Shown one piece after another: positions 25,295 to 33,018 of a stretch of DNA of 33,178 nt; position 1 is the stretch's first letter; every line of letters starts with the position of its first letter. This DNA comes from Laspinema palackyanum D2a (GTDB lineage: Bacteria; Cyanobacteriota; Cyanobacteriia; Cyanobacteriales; Laspinemataceae), in NCBI GenBank assembly GCA_025370845.1, contig JAMXFF010000045.1:19901-53078 (forward strand). Reading direction: 5' to 3'. A model generated the notes under the pieces. That model was not told the DNA's origin and searched no databases. It worked only from the letters and a program-made list of their open reading frames with translations. Both the position numbers and the translations under genes were made by a program.

Positions 25295-26790
25295 GTGATC
25301 GCAGTCTGGAGTTAGGGACCATCTTAATCGTCGATGATATGCCGACCAATTTAGGCTCGGTGGTCGAGTTTTTGAGTGAATCGGGGTTTAAAATCTGGGT
25401 CGCTCGCAGTGGCAAAAGCGCCTTAAAAAAAGTCGAGTATTCTCAACCGGACTTAATCCTGTTAGATGTACTCATGCCAGAAATGGATGGGTTTGAAACC
25501 TGCGAACAGTTGAAACAAAATCCGGTGACCCAAGATATTCCGGTAATTTTTATGACGGCCCTAGACGATACGGAAAATAAAGTCAAAGGGTTTAATGCCG
25601 GTGCAGTAGACTATATTACGAAGCCGATTCAACATGAAGAGGTCTTAGCGCGGGTGAAAACCCATTTGAGTATCCGCCATCTCACCCAAAAGCTGGAAGC
25701 GGAAATTGTGGAACGCGATCGCGCTAGGGCTGAACTGGAATCCCTTGCTCAAGAGTTGGAACACCGGGTCGAACAACGGACCCAGGCATTGCTGGAAACC
25801 AACAATCGCCTCAATCAGGAAATTAATGAACGCAAACAAGCCCAGTTTGCCTTACAGGAATCGGAAAACCGAGAGCGCCAGAAAGCCCTCCAACTCGAAC
25901 GCTCTCTGTTGCAACTCCAGCAAATGCAAAGCCAACTGATTCAAATTGAAAAGATGTCGGCTTTAGGACAATTGGTCGCCGGGGTTGCTCATGAAATCAA
26001 CAATCCGGTGAATTTCATTTATGGCAACCTCACCTACGCTCATAACTATACTCAAGACTTGATTGAAATTGTCGAGCTCTATCAGCAGCATTACCCGGCA
26101 CCGATTTCTGAGATAGAAGAAGCGATCGAATCTACCGAACTCTCTTTTCTTAAGGAAGATTTACCGAAGATTTTGGACTCCATGCAAGTAGGGGCCGATC
26201 GCATTCGGGAAATTGTCTTATCCTTACGGCATTTTTCCCGGCATGAGGGATTTCAGATGAAGTCGGTTAACCTGCATCAAGGACTGGACAGTACCTTGAT
26301 GATTTTAAATAACCGCTTGAAAGCCAAACCCGATCGCCCAGAGATTGAAGTGATCCGCGAGTATGATTCCTATTTACCGGAGGTGGAATGCTATGGCGGC
26401 GAACTGAATCAAGTGTTTATGAATATTCTGGCCAATGCGATCGATGCGATCGATGAGTGGAACGAACGCAGAACCCTCGCTGAAATGAAAGCGCATCCCA
26501 CACGCATTGTAATTCGCACGGAAGTTACGGGCAAAAATCAGGTGACTATCCGCATTTCCGACAATGGACCGGGAATGTCCGAAGCGGTCCGAGGCTGTAT
26601 CTTCAATCCCTTTTTCACCACTAAACCCCCCGGGAAAGGAACGGGAATCGGACTCTCGATTACCTGGCAAATTGTGGTAGAAAAACACAAGGGAAATCTA
26701 CGCTGTACCTCTTCTCCCAATCAAGGCACTATCTTTGAAGTGGAAGTTCCAATTTCCCATCAAATTGAGCTGTTATCCCTATCTGCTTAG
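25291..26790 (+). CDS. Response regulator receiver - histidine kinase
   Basis: The 499-aa protein starts with a receiver domain (about 9-125; Asp15-Asp16, phospho-acceptor Asp59 in LLDVLMPEMDG, Lys111 in ITKPI). A long coiled coil at about 130-222 leads to a histidine-kinase core with His234 in GVAHEINNPVNF, the N-box NQVFMNILANAIDAI, DNGPGM and GTGIGLSI. This layout, a receiver in front of a GVAHEINNP-type kinase, is common downstream of HstK-like proteins in cyanobacteria. ATGA overlap with the upstream gene indicates translational coupling, so the two probably form one phosphorelay: the upstream HisKA or receiver could pass phosphate to Asp59. No DNA-binding output is present. The final target is unknown. 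Confidence 0.94.
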   Translation: MSDRSLELGTILIVDDMPTNLGSVVEFLSESGFKIWVARSGKSALKKVEYSQPDLILLDVLMPEMDGFETCEQLKQNPVTQDIPVIFMTALDDTENKVKGFNAGAVDYITKPIQHEEVLARVKTHLSIRHLTQKLEAEIVERDRARAELESLAQELEHRVEQRTQALLETNNRLNQEINERKQAQFALQESENRERQKALQLERSLLQLQQMQSQLIQIEKMSALGQLVAGVAHEINNPVNFIYGNLTYAHNYTQDLIEIVELYQQHYPAPISEIEEAIESTELSFLKEDLPKILDSMQVGADRIREIVLSLRHFSRHEGFQMKSVNLHQGLDSTLMILNNRLKAKPDRPEIEVIREYDSYLPEVECYGGELNQVFMNILANAIDAIDEWNERRTLAEMKAHPTRIVIRTEVTGKNQVTIRISDNGPGMSEAVRGCIFNPFFTTKPPGKGTGIGLSITWQIVVEKHKGNLRCTSSPNQGTIFEVEVPISHQIELLSLSA

Positions 26791-26851
26791 AGGGAGAATG
26801 CTAAGCACCGCAAAGACTCAGAGGGCGAATCTAAAGACCTCATTCAACTAT

Positions 26852-27064
26852 TCAGCTGTCAGAGAGAAAACATGGCTTTGACAGCCGAATAGAGATTTGC
26901 ACGGCATATTGGTTGGGGACAATTTCGGCAATTTCGGGAGAGTTTTCATGACCGGGAATCATCCCGATCGCAGTCTCTGGGTCATACAACCAAATGCTAT
27001 TCAGCAGGGCGATCGTCTGCTCCTTCACACGAGCATTGGCAACCCTATAAATTCCGAGACTCAT
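26852..27064 (-). pseudogene. Truncated paralogue of the neighbouring GT8-like protein
   Basis: This 70-codon reading frame starts MSLGIYRVANARVKEQ and continues ALLNSIWLYDPET, aligning by eye with the N-terminus of the intact upstream gene (MTKGIYTLANDVVYNQLVALLNSIEVNVGP). Similarity fades after about 50 residues and the frame stops, while intact members run beyond 300 aa. The DxD catalytic region is therefore missing. It starts 11 bases after the stop codon of the full-length gene, with GAGG in front of the ATG, so it may still be translated. The simplest reading is a tandem duplicate that lost its 3' part. An inverted repeat, GCTGTCA (26855-26861) with TGACAGC (26879-26885), sits at the truncated end. 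Confidence 0.65.
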
Positions 27065-27075
27065 CCTTCTTTCCC

Positions 27076-28080
27076 TCAACGGGTTAATCCTAATTTTCTC
27101 ATCACCCGATTGACTAGACTCGGAGGGGTATTGTAGGGTTTGGGTGGGGTGGTAAACTGGGGTCGTTGGGACGGTTCGTGCAAGTACCGATAATGTAAAA
27201 AGATATCTCGATAAGGGACATCGATATTCTCTCCCGCACAGAGGCGATCGAACAGTTTGGAAGAGAGACCAATATAATGGAGATAGGTCAACTGTTGTCC
27301 CTTATCATAAACTGCCGTCTCTCTCATCTCGAAGTGGGGAGAGGTCACGGAATTGCCGGTAACTTGTTCTCTAGGCAAATTAAACACTAAATTATAAATG
27401 GGAATTCCCAATCTCATTCTCATATAGTTGAGAAGCGTTTGATCCGGGGCATTGGGATACAAAACCTCTCCCTCTCCCTCGGATAATTTCGACAACAACC
27501 CCTGACGCTGCTGCGCGTCAAACAAACCACGCTTACTGCCGTAGAACCCGGAGCAAAAAATATCTTGCTCAATTTCTTCCGGTTTGAATAGTTGTCTTAA
27601 TTTGTCGGACTGCCCGTTAAAAACATGAGATAAATCTTTATATTGGAAGTCATAAACCACAAAATCGTGGTGGTCTAACGCATTGAATATCAAGTCTAGG
27701 GAATTGAGGACGACAATATCGGCATCACAGTAGATAAATTGTTCAAAGGGACTTTCTGGGTCGAAGGCACAATAGCGGCGATGGGTGCCGCTGCGATGCA
27801 CCCCTTTGATGCCTTGTTCTGCCCAGGATTTCTTGGCCGTTGGATGGGTAGTCCATGCCTGATCTGCGAACCCGTCCCAGCGAGAAATCCGCTGGGTATC
27901 CGTGAGGAGGGTGACGTTAGTTCGGGTGTCTATCTCGGCTTGAATTTTCTCAATGCGATCGTCGTAAGGAACCACACAAACGGGAAAGTTTGGCCCCACA
28001 TTGACTTCAATGCTGTTTAAAAGGGCGACAAGCTGGTTATAAACGACGTCATTGGCTAAGGTATAAATCCCTTTAGTCAT
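27076..28080 (-). CDS. GT8-like putative glycosyltransferase (Npun_R2821/R2823-type)
   Basis: This is a 334-aa cytosolic protein. The order GIYTLAND, ALLNSI, VVPYDD, then IYCDADIVVLNSLD (DxD at Asp119-Asp121) and HYIGLSSK fits the nucleotide-diphospho-sugar transferase fold, GT-A type. The DxD would hold the metal and sugar nucleotide. I recall the family from Nostoc as an uncharacterised group that often occurs in tandem copies. No substrate can be deduced. GGAG lies about 10 bases upstream of the ATG. A truncated copy follows 11 bases after its stop. The C-terminal 40 aa are Pro-rich, then basic (RVMRKLGLTR). Confidence 0.75.
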   Translation of the reverse strand: MTKGIYTLANDVVYNQLVALLNSIEVNVGPNFPVCVVPYDDRIEKIQAEIDTRTNVTLLTDTQRISRWDGFADQAWTTHPTAKKSWAEQGIKGVHRSGTHRRYCAFDPESPFEQFIYCDADIVVLNSLDLIFNALDHHDFVVYDFQYKDLSHVFNGQSDKLRQLFKPEEIEQDIFCSGFYGSKRGLFDAQQRQGLLSKLSEGEGEVLYPNAPDQTLLNYMRMRLGIPIYNLVFNLPREQVTGNSVTSPHFEMRETAVYDKGQQLTYLHYIGLSSKLFDRLCAGENIDVPYRDIFLHYRYLHEPSQRPQFTTPPKPYNTPPSLVNRVMRKLGLTR

Positions 28081-28341
28081 GTCTCAAACTCTCCGTTTTT
28101 TCTAACCTTATTTTATCCAATTCATCACCGGAGTTGGTCCGGGACCGATGCGATCGCCCTTGGTCCAGGTCAGACCCCCGATCGCACCCCCCTGTTGCTG
28201 AGGCGATCGCCACCCTAGATCCACCCTTAAATCTCACCCCCTACCTTACCACAAATTGACCCAAATTTCAATGCCCGCTACTTCTCAGCGGTGGTTCAGT
28301 TTTTTGGGGACCTACCACCGCCCTCTGAGTCCGATTCTGAC

Positions 28342-29628
28342 TTATTTCTTCACATAATAATCCCGGGTTCCCTTGGCGCTGAGGGCTTCTCCGAGACGGT
28401 TTAACCCATGCACATAGGCAGCAGTTCGCATAGAAATCGAGAATTCATCGGCAATTTGCCAAATTTTCTCGGTTTCTTTTCGCATTCTCTTCTGCAAGCG
28501 TTCCTCAACTTCCTCCAATTCCCAATACAAACCACTGCGATTTTGGAGCCATTCAAAATAACTGACCGTGACCCCTCCGGCATTGACTAAAATATCCGGA
28601 ACGACATAAATACCTCGGTCTTCTAGGATGCGATCGGCCCCGGAACTAATCGGTCCATTGGCAACTTCAAAGATATATTTGGCCTTGATATCTTGCACAT
28701 TGGCTTCGGTGATTTGATTTTCCAAGGCAGCGGGAATCAGAATATCTACATCTAAAGCCAACAGTTGCTCATTGGTGATAATTTCATGTTCAACAATATT
28801 ACAAACCGTGTCTTGACAATAGACGGCTTGAATTCCCGGGTTAGATTTTTTGTAGTGGAGAATGCTGGGAATATCTAGCCCTTTTTTGGCATAAATTCCC
28901 CCTTGAGAGTCGCTGACGGCGACTACTTTGTATCCGGCTTTAGCCAGGAGTTCAGCCACTACGGAACCGGCATTCCCAAATCCTTGAACGGCAACGGTGG
29001 TTTGATGGGGGAGTCGGTCAAATTTCCCCATAATGGCTTCAATGACATAATAAGCACCGCTGCCGGTGGCCGTATCCCGACCTAAACTGCCGCCTAGGGT
29101 GACAGGTTTGCCGGTCACAACGCCGGGGTTGAGGGAACGACGGATAATATTATATTGATCCATCATCCAGCCCATGATGGTGGGGTTAGTATAAACATCT
29201 GGGGCGGGAATATCAACGTTGGGTCCAATAAAGTCGGCGATCGCATCAATATAACCGCGAGTTAATCGTTCTAATTCCAGTTTAGAAAGTTCTTTGGGAT
29301 TGACGGTGACGCCGCCTTTTGCACCGCCAAAGGGTAAGTCAAGAACCGCACATTTAAAGGTCATCCAAAAGGCGAGGGATTTGACTTCATCCATCGAAAC
29401 ATTGGGATGATACCGGACGCCTCCTTTTCCCGGACCTCTTGTATCGTCGTAGCGCACCCGATAACCTTGAAAAATCTGTAAGGAACCGTTATCCATACGC
29501 ACGGGAATGGAGACGTTTAGACTAGCTTTAGGATGTTTGAGATATTCGAGGGCGTCTTCGGAAATCGATACGTATTTCATCGCCCGTTCTAAGCGTTTGC
29601 TGGCATCGGCAAAGAGTGAATCGGACAT
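28342..29628 (-). CDS. gdhA: Glutamate dehydrogenase (Glu/Leu/Phe/Val dehydrogenase family)
   Basis: The 428-aa hexameric-type dehydrogenase interconverts glutamate with 2-oxoglutarate and ammonia in the cytosol. Visible are the substrate lysines (Lys68 in GPGKGGVRYHP and Lys92 in FKCAVLDLPFGGAKGGV), catalytic Lys104, catalytic Asp144 (PAPDVYT), the Rossmann motif VQGFGNAG (about 214-221) and the C-terminal NAGGVTVSYFEWLQN. Length fits the NAD(P)-dependent 430-aa class. I chose the ATG at 29628 because GGAG lies nine bases upstream; a second ATG at 29643 would add five residues but has no Shine-Dalgarno. In cyanobacteria ammonium assimilation mostly uses GS-GOGAT, so GdhA is accessory. An NtcA-like box lies about 300 bases upstream. 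Confidence 0.95.
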   Translation of the reverse strand: MSDSLFADASKRLERAMKYVSISEDALEYLKHPKASLNVSIPVRMDNGSLQIFQGYRVRYDDTRGPGKGGVRYHPNVSMDEVKSLAFWMTFKCAVLDLPFGGAKGGVTVNPKELSKLELERLTRGYIDAIADFIGPNVDIPAPDVYTNPTIMGWMMDQYNIIRRSLNPGVVTGKPVTLGGSLGRDTATGSGAYYVIEAIMGKFDRLPHQTTVAVQGFGNAGSVVAELLAKAGYKVVAVSDSQGGIYAKKGLDIPSILHYKKSNPGIQAVYCQDTVCNIVEHEIITNEQLLALDVDILIPAALENQITEANVQDIKAKYIFEVANGPISSGADRILEDRGIYVVPDILVNAGGVTVSYFEWLQNRSGLYWELEEVEERLQKRMRKETEKIWQIADEFSISMRTAAYVHGLNRLGEALSAKGTRDYYVKK

Positions 29629-29842
29629 TTTAGTATGCTCCATATTGGCGATCGCGCTGGTGGTGCAAACCCTGAATTACCCTGAGTCTTTCGGTGAAGG
29701 AATGTCCAGTCTTCTCAATTTAACCTCTGCCGTTGTCATGCCTTGACCGGCCCTGACATGAATCTGACGAGGCCCCCCTGGGCTAATCTGGTTCCGCCTG
29801 GGGGAGATTAGAGAGACTTGACTTTAGGCGTTCTGGGTTATT

Positions 29843-29890
29843 TATAAGCATAAAACATAGAATTATCTAAAAAAATATTTTATGCTTATA
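29843..29890. repeat. AT-rich hairpin with 13-bp perfect stem
   Basis: TATAAGCATAAAA (29843-29855) pairs with TTTTATGCTTATA (29878-29890), loop 22. It is located about 215 bases upstream of the gdhA start. It may be an operator or a structured 5' leader. Confidence 0.55.
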
Positions 29891-29932
29891 CTGGAAAAAG
29901 ACAGGGCAGTTCGGTTTGTTAGCAACGCACTA

Positions 29933-29950
29933 CTGTAGTTTATTATACAG
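29933..29950. promoter_or_regulatory. NtcA-like binding site
   Basis: CTGTAGTTTATTATACAG contains GTA-N8-TAC (29935-29948), the consensus for the cyanobacterial nitrogen regulator NtcA, with an extra symmetric base pair on each side beyond GTA/TAC (TGTA/TACA, then C/G). It lies upstream of gdhA (minus) and DUF4126 (plus), but about 300-400 bases from either start, and no proper TAN3T -10 box was found at the usual 20-24-base spacing. It remains a candidate only. Confidence 0.4.
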
Positions 29951-30119
29951 TTTTTACGGCAATTTCAGGATAGTTAAAAGCGCCGACTCCGGCCAATCTT
30001 AGGGATAATTCCTTGAGACCCATATCGAACTCATTGATCCCCGATTAAAGTTAGACTAGAACCGCAGGGAATGGGTCAGCCTCAGAATCGCTCCCGGAAG
30101 CGGGCGGCTGGAGGTAATC

Positions 30120-30188
30120 ATGCAGGGACAGAGAAAACCCGAAGCGAACTCAGTCCCGTTGCAGGCAGATCACCGTCTAAGCATTTAA
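30120..30188 (+). CDS. Candidate 22-codon leader peptide
   Basis: GGAGGT at 30110-30115 lies four bases before an ATG that opens a 22-codon frame (MQGQRKPEANSVPLQADHRL, then SI and a TAA stop). It is among the best Shine-Dalgarno sequences in the window, yet the peptide has no hydrophobic or regulatory run that explains it. It lies 166 bases before the DUF4126 gene. It may be an upstream ORF, part of a structured RNA, or chance. Confidence 0.25.
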   Translation: MQGQRKPEANSVPLQADHRLSI

Positions 30189-30354
30189 ACTATGAACAGG
30201 GGATGCAGCAAAACCCGAAATGAGGCGGGGTGCGATCGCCACCCACTTCGAGATCTGCGGCCAAAACCGAGCGGCGATCGCCGAAAAGCTTAAACTCCGA
30301 TAGTTGGACTAGGTGAGCGGAAACCATAAGATTTCAAGAGACTAAATTGCCAAT

Positions 30355-30960
30355 ATGATGATTCCACTCCTAGCGGCGCTATCGGCCTCAGCAGCAGGGG
30401 GTCTGCGGATTGCCCTACCGCTGCTATTAATCGGTTTATTAAATGCGGATGAATTATGGTCCCGCGTCCCCCTGCTGTCGCGGATTTCCCCCCAGGTGGC
30501 GATCGGGGTGTTGGTGAGTTGGTCCTTATTTGAACTATTTGCCTCGAAACAACCTTGGGGACAACGCCTCCTCCAAAACGTGCAACTGCTGTTTAGTCCC
30601 TTTGTTGGGGCAATTATGGGCATGGCGATCGCAGCGGCCAGTTTTCGGGATGACAGTGATGCCCCCACCTTTATCGTGGCCTTGATTGGCGTTATCGGTG
30701 GATTATTGGCCCTGGTGCTACAACTGGTGCAAGTTGGGTGGTTCTATCGCCTCGGGAAATTACCCCTCTGGGCCATTCTCGCTCAAGATGCCTTATGTAT
30801 TTGCCTCGTTCTCTTCGCCTTCGACTCCCCCACCGAGGGCGGCATTATTGCCCTACTCCTGTTATGGTTAGCGATTCGTTCATCCCAGGAATGGTATCGC
30901 TGGTATATCCAGCAGGGTGCGCGGAAAAATCCGCGCCAGAATAAAACCGAACCGGATTAA
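30355..30960 (+). CDS. DUF4126 membrane protein
   Basis: The 201-aa protein has about five hydrophobic helices and the opening LLAALSASAAGGLRIALPLLL, typical of DUF4126 proteins. A short SPFVGAIMGMAIAAASF segment and GVIGGLLALVLQL match the family pattern. Function is unknown. The C-terminus is basic and soluble (YIQQGARKNPRQNKTEPD). Two adjacent ATGs (30355, 30358) are equally possible starts; neither has a Shine-Dalgarno. It is convergent with ferrochelatase and separated from it by a double-stem terminator. Confidence 0.8.
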   Translation: MMIPLLAALSASAAGGLRIALPLLLIGLLNADELWSRVPLLSRISPQVAIGVLVSWSLFELFASKQPWGQRLLQNVQLLFSPFVGAIMGMAIAAASFRDDSDAPTFIVALIGVIGGLLALVLQLVQVGWFYRLGKLPLWAILAQDALCICLVLFAFDSPTEGGIIALLLLWLAIRSSQEWYRWYIQQGARKNPRQNKTEPD

Positions 30961-31008
30961 AGTTCGGCAACCCGGGGACTCTGCGGAATCTCTCTCCATA
31001 ATTAGGGC

Positions 31009-31044
31009 CTGCCGGTTACTGAGAAATCCCTCAGTCTCCGGCAG
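31009..31044. terminator. Two-part bidirectional terminator
   Basis: The outer stem CTGCCGG (31009-31015) with CCGGCAG (31038-31044) encloses an inner stem ACTGAG (31018-31023) with CTCAGT (31030-31035), joined by small symmetric internal loops. It sits between convergent DUF4126 and hemH stops (30960 and 31048). Confidence 0.65.
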
Positions 31045-31047
31045 CAA

Positions 31048-32220
31048 CTACAGCAATCCGATGAAATGTAACGGTCCATGACCGCTGATTAATTCAATCA
31101 ACAATCCCATAAACCCAAGCATTGCCAGTCGTCCATTCCAGACTTCCGCAGCAGTGGTCATCCCCCATTCCCAGCGTTCTTGGGGATACATTTTGAAGTT
31201 TTTCTGGGGACGCATCACCTGATCCAGGGTCAAGGGTGGCGCATCGATCGCCTCTACGACTAAATTAGCTAAATCCTCGATGAACACCGGATGAGTATTC
31301 AACGCCGGGACGCGATGGAAATTTTCGATTCCTGCCTCTTCTGCCACTTCTCGATATTCCATATCGATTTCTTGAAGAGTTTCGATATGTTCCGAGACAA
31401 AGCTAATCGGGACCACCAGTAAATCGTTAATGCCTTCTGCCGCTAACTCCGTGATCGCGTCTTCCGTATAGGGTTTGAGCCATTCCACCGGACCCACTCG
31501 ACTTTGATAGGCCAGGGTATGACGATTGGGACGATTCAGGGTTTGCACAATTAGTCTGGTGCATTCCTCAATCTCCTGCTGATAGGGGTCGCCTGCTTCT
31601 TCCACATAGCTGACCGGGACCCCATGAGCGCTAAAGAAAATATGCACCTGGTCAGGATTTTCAAACCCATCCAATTCTCGGGCGATCAGTTGCGCCATTG
31701 CCTGAAGATAACCGGGACGTTGATACCAGGAGGGGATAACCGTGTGTTGTTGAGGGGCCAGAGAGGGGTTGTCTGTCCAAATTTTTTCCAATAATCGGAA
31801 ACTGGACCCGCTGGTGCTAATGGAAAATTGGGGATACAGGGGGAGGATGACTAACTGTTCGACGCCATCGCGCTTGATGCGGGCGATCGCCTCTTCCGTG
31901 AACGGATGCCAGTAGCGCATTCCGATGTACACCTGCACATCCTGTCCCTTGTCCTGTAAACTTTTTTGCAGGGCGATCGCTTGCTCCTCGGTAATCCCAC
32001 GCAAAGGCGAACCCCCACCAATTTCCATATAATTGGCTTGGGATTTTTTATGGCGCAGGCTCGAAATCAGCCATGCTAGGGGTTTTTGCATCCACGGAAA
32101 TGGCAACCGAATGATTTCCGGGTCAGAAAACAGGTTGTACAGAAAGGGTCGAACATCTTCAATTTGCTCCGGCCCACCTAAATTCAGTAACAGTACCCCT
32201 ACACGGCCCATAGCAGTCAC
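31048..32220 (-). CDS. hemH: Ferrochelatase with C-terminal CAB/HLIP-like tail
   Basis: The 390-aa enzyme inserts ferrous iron into protoporphyrin IX, the last step of haem synthesis. Seen are [11 protein letters not shown] at the N-terminus, the catalytic His199 in [19 protein letters not shown], and Glu277 in [16 protein letters not shown]. After the core at about residue 341, a tail (342-390) carries the chlorophyll a/b-binding motif [12 protein letters not shown] (Glu359, Asn362, Arg364) in a single hydrophobic helix, as in other cyanobacterial and plastid ferrochelatases. It probably anchors the enzyme in thylakoids. I keep the GTG start (32220) because AAGGA lies about six bases ahead; the ATG at codon 4 is an alternative. 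It is divergent from the methyltransferase gene. Confidence 0.96.
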   Translation of the reverse strand: MTAMGRVGVLLLNLGGPEQIEDVRPFLYNLFSDPEIIRLPFPWMQKPLAWLISSLRHKKSQANYMEIGGGSPLRGITEEQAIALQKSLQDKGQDVQVYIGMRYWHPFTEEAIARIKRDGVEQLVILPLYPQFSISTSGSSFRLLEKIWTDNPSLAPQQHTVIPSWYQRPGYLQAMAQLIARELDGFENPDQVHIFFSAHGVPVSYVEEAGDPYQQEIEECTRLIVQTLNRPNRHTLAYQSRVGPVEWLKPYTEDAITELAAEGINDLLVVPISFVSEHIETLQEIDMEYREVAEEAGIENFHRVPALNTHPVFIEDLANLVVEAIDAPPLTLDQVMRPQKNFKMYPQERWEWGMTTAAEVWNGRLAMLGFMGLLIELISGHGPLHFIGLL

Positions 32221-32238
32221 AGTTTCCTTAGTGTTTTC

Positions 32239-32266
32239 ATTATTGTTTACTTATTTTAACAATAAT
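32239..32266. promoter_or_regulatory. Inverted repeat in the hemH/methyltransferase divergent promoter
   Basis: ATTATTGTT (32239-32247) is mirrored exactly by AACAATAAT (32258-32266) with a 10-base spacer. It lies 19 bases upstream of the hemH start and 68 bases upstream of the methyltransferase start. It is AT-rich and symmetric, like sites for dimeric repressors, but does not match a Fur box I can name. Confidence 0.45.
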
Positions 32267-32333
32267 ACCGTTGATTAAGTCACAGTTTGAGTCAAATCCG
32301 CATTTTTATTCATTTTTATTCCAGGGGGTATCC

Positions 32334-32966
32334 GTGGCAACAATTTTGAGAGACTGGAGTTATCGTTATCAGTGGCTTTACGATGGCATCACTCGCATCG
32401 CCGCCCTCAGCGTCGGTGGGGAATCTCGGTTCCGCCAGTTAGCCATCCAAGGGCTCACCCTCCATCCCGACAGCAAAATTCTCGATCTATGCTGTGGGAG
32501 TGGTCAAGCCACCGCCTATCTCGTCCAATCTTCCCCCAACGTCACCGGCTTGGATGCCTCTCCCCTCTCCCTGAATCGGGCGCGAAACAATGTCCCCCAA
32601 GCCTCCTACATCGAAGCCTTTGCCGAACATATCCCTCTTGGCGATGGTGAATTTGACCTCGTGCATACCAGCGCCGCCCTGCATGAAATGGATCCAGAAC
32701 AATTGCGGCAAATTCTCCAGGAAGTCTATCGCGTCCTGAAGCCGGGAGGAACTTTTGCGATCGTTGATTTTCATCCGCCCACCAATCCCCTATTCTGGCC
32801 CGGATTAGCCCTATTTTTCTGGCTCTTTGAAACCGAAACCGCTTGGCAATTACTCCAAACTAATTTACCCGAATTGTTGCAAGAAATTGGTTTTAACGTT
32901 GATTCTCCACGGCTCTATGCCGGGGGAAGTTTGCAAGTGATTCATGCTCAAAAATCATCAAAATAG
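32334..32966 (+). CDS. Class I SAM-dependent methyltransferase
   Basis: The protein of about 210 aa has the Rossmann-like methyltransferase core: motif I ILDLCCGSGQAT (about 49-60) for SAM, VTGLDASPLSL with the acidic residue that binds the SAM ribose, and the post-motif VLKPGGTFAIVDFHPP. The family includes UbiE/MenG-like and small-molecule enzymes; the substrate cannot be told. I chose the GTG at 32334 because AGGGGGT is four to ten bases upstream; the in-frame TTG at 32271 is a weaker alternative that would add 21 residues. It is divergent from hemH, which may reflect shared regulation rather than shared function. The C-terminus is truncated by nothing; the stop is normal. Confidence 0.88.
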   Translation: MATILRDWSYRYQWLYDGITRIAALSVGGESRFRQLAIQGLTLHPDSKILDLCCGSGQATAYLVQSSPNVTGLDASPLSLNRARNNVPQASYIEAFAEHIPLGDGEFDLVHTSAALHEMDPEQLRQILQEVYRVLKPGGTFAIVDFHPPTNPLFWPGLALFFWLFETETAWQLLQTNLPELLQEIGFNVDSPRLYAGGSLQVIHAQKSSK

Positions 32967-32990
32967 GCGGATAGCCCTGTTTAAGAGACC

Positions 32991-33005
32991 AGAAACCGGG
33001 TTTCT
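32991..33005. repeat. Short palindrome AGAAACC-G-GGTTTCT
   Basis: AGAAACC (32991-32997) pairs with GGTTTCT (32999-33005) across one base, just after the methyltransferase stop. I recall this palindrome as common in filamentous cyanobacteria; not searched. Confidence 0.5.
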
Positions 33006-33018
33006 GCAATTGTTTAGA

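Larger units (their letters stand above)
29629..30354. other. Long intergenic region between divergent gdhA and DUF4126 genes
   Basis: About 720 bp have no full-length gene. In order there are: AT-rich DNA with a 13-bp perfect hairpin (29843-29890); an NtcA-like palindrome (29933-29950); a compact hairpin at 30077-30110; an excellent Shine-Dalgarno with a 22-codon frame (30110-30188); and HIP1-rich sequence. The right half is G+C-rich and could encode a leader RNA for the DUF4126 gene. No known riboswitch or small RNA family was recognised. Confidence 0.6.

Noticed and set aside
29916-29946. A -35/-10 pair TTGTTA and TATTAT
   Set aside because: Spacing is 19 bases and the boxes overlap the NtcA-like palindrome; not reliable without a mapped start.
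30065-30115. SRP (4.5S) RNA-like segment
   Set aside because: The GGAA loop and GGTCAG word recall SRP RNA, but the conserved AGCAGCC side and the correct internal loop are missing.
30342-30668. Minus-strand ORF of 108 codons
   Set aside because: Antisense to the DUF4126 gene; Ser/Arg-rich with no ribosome binding site.
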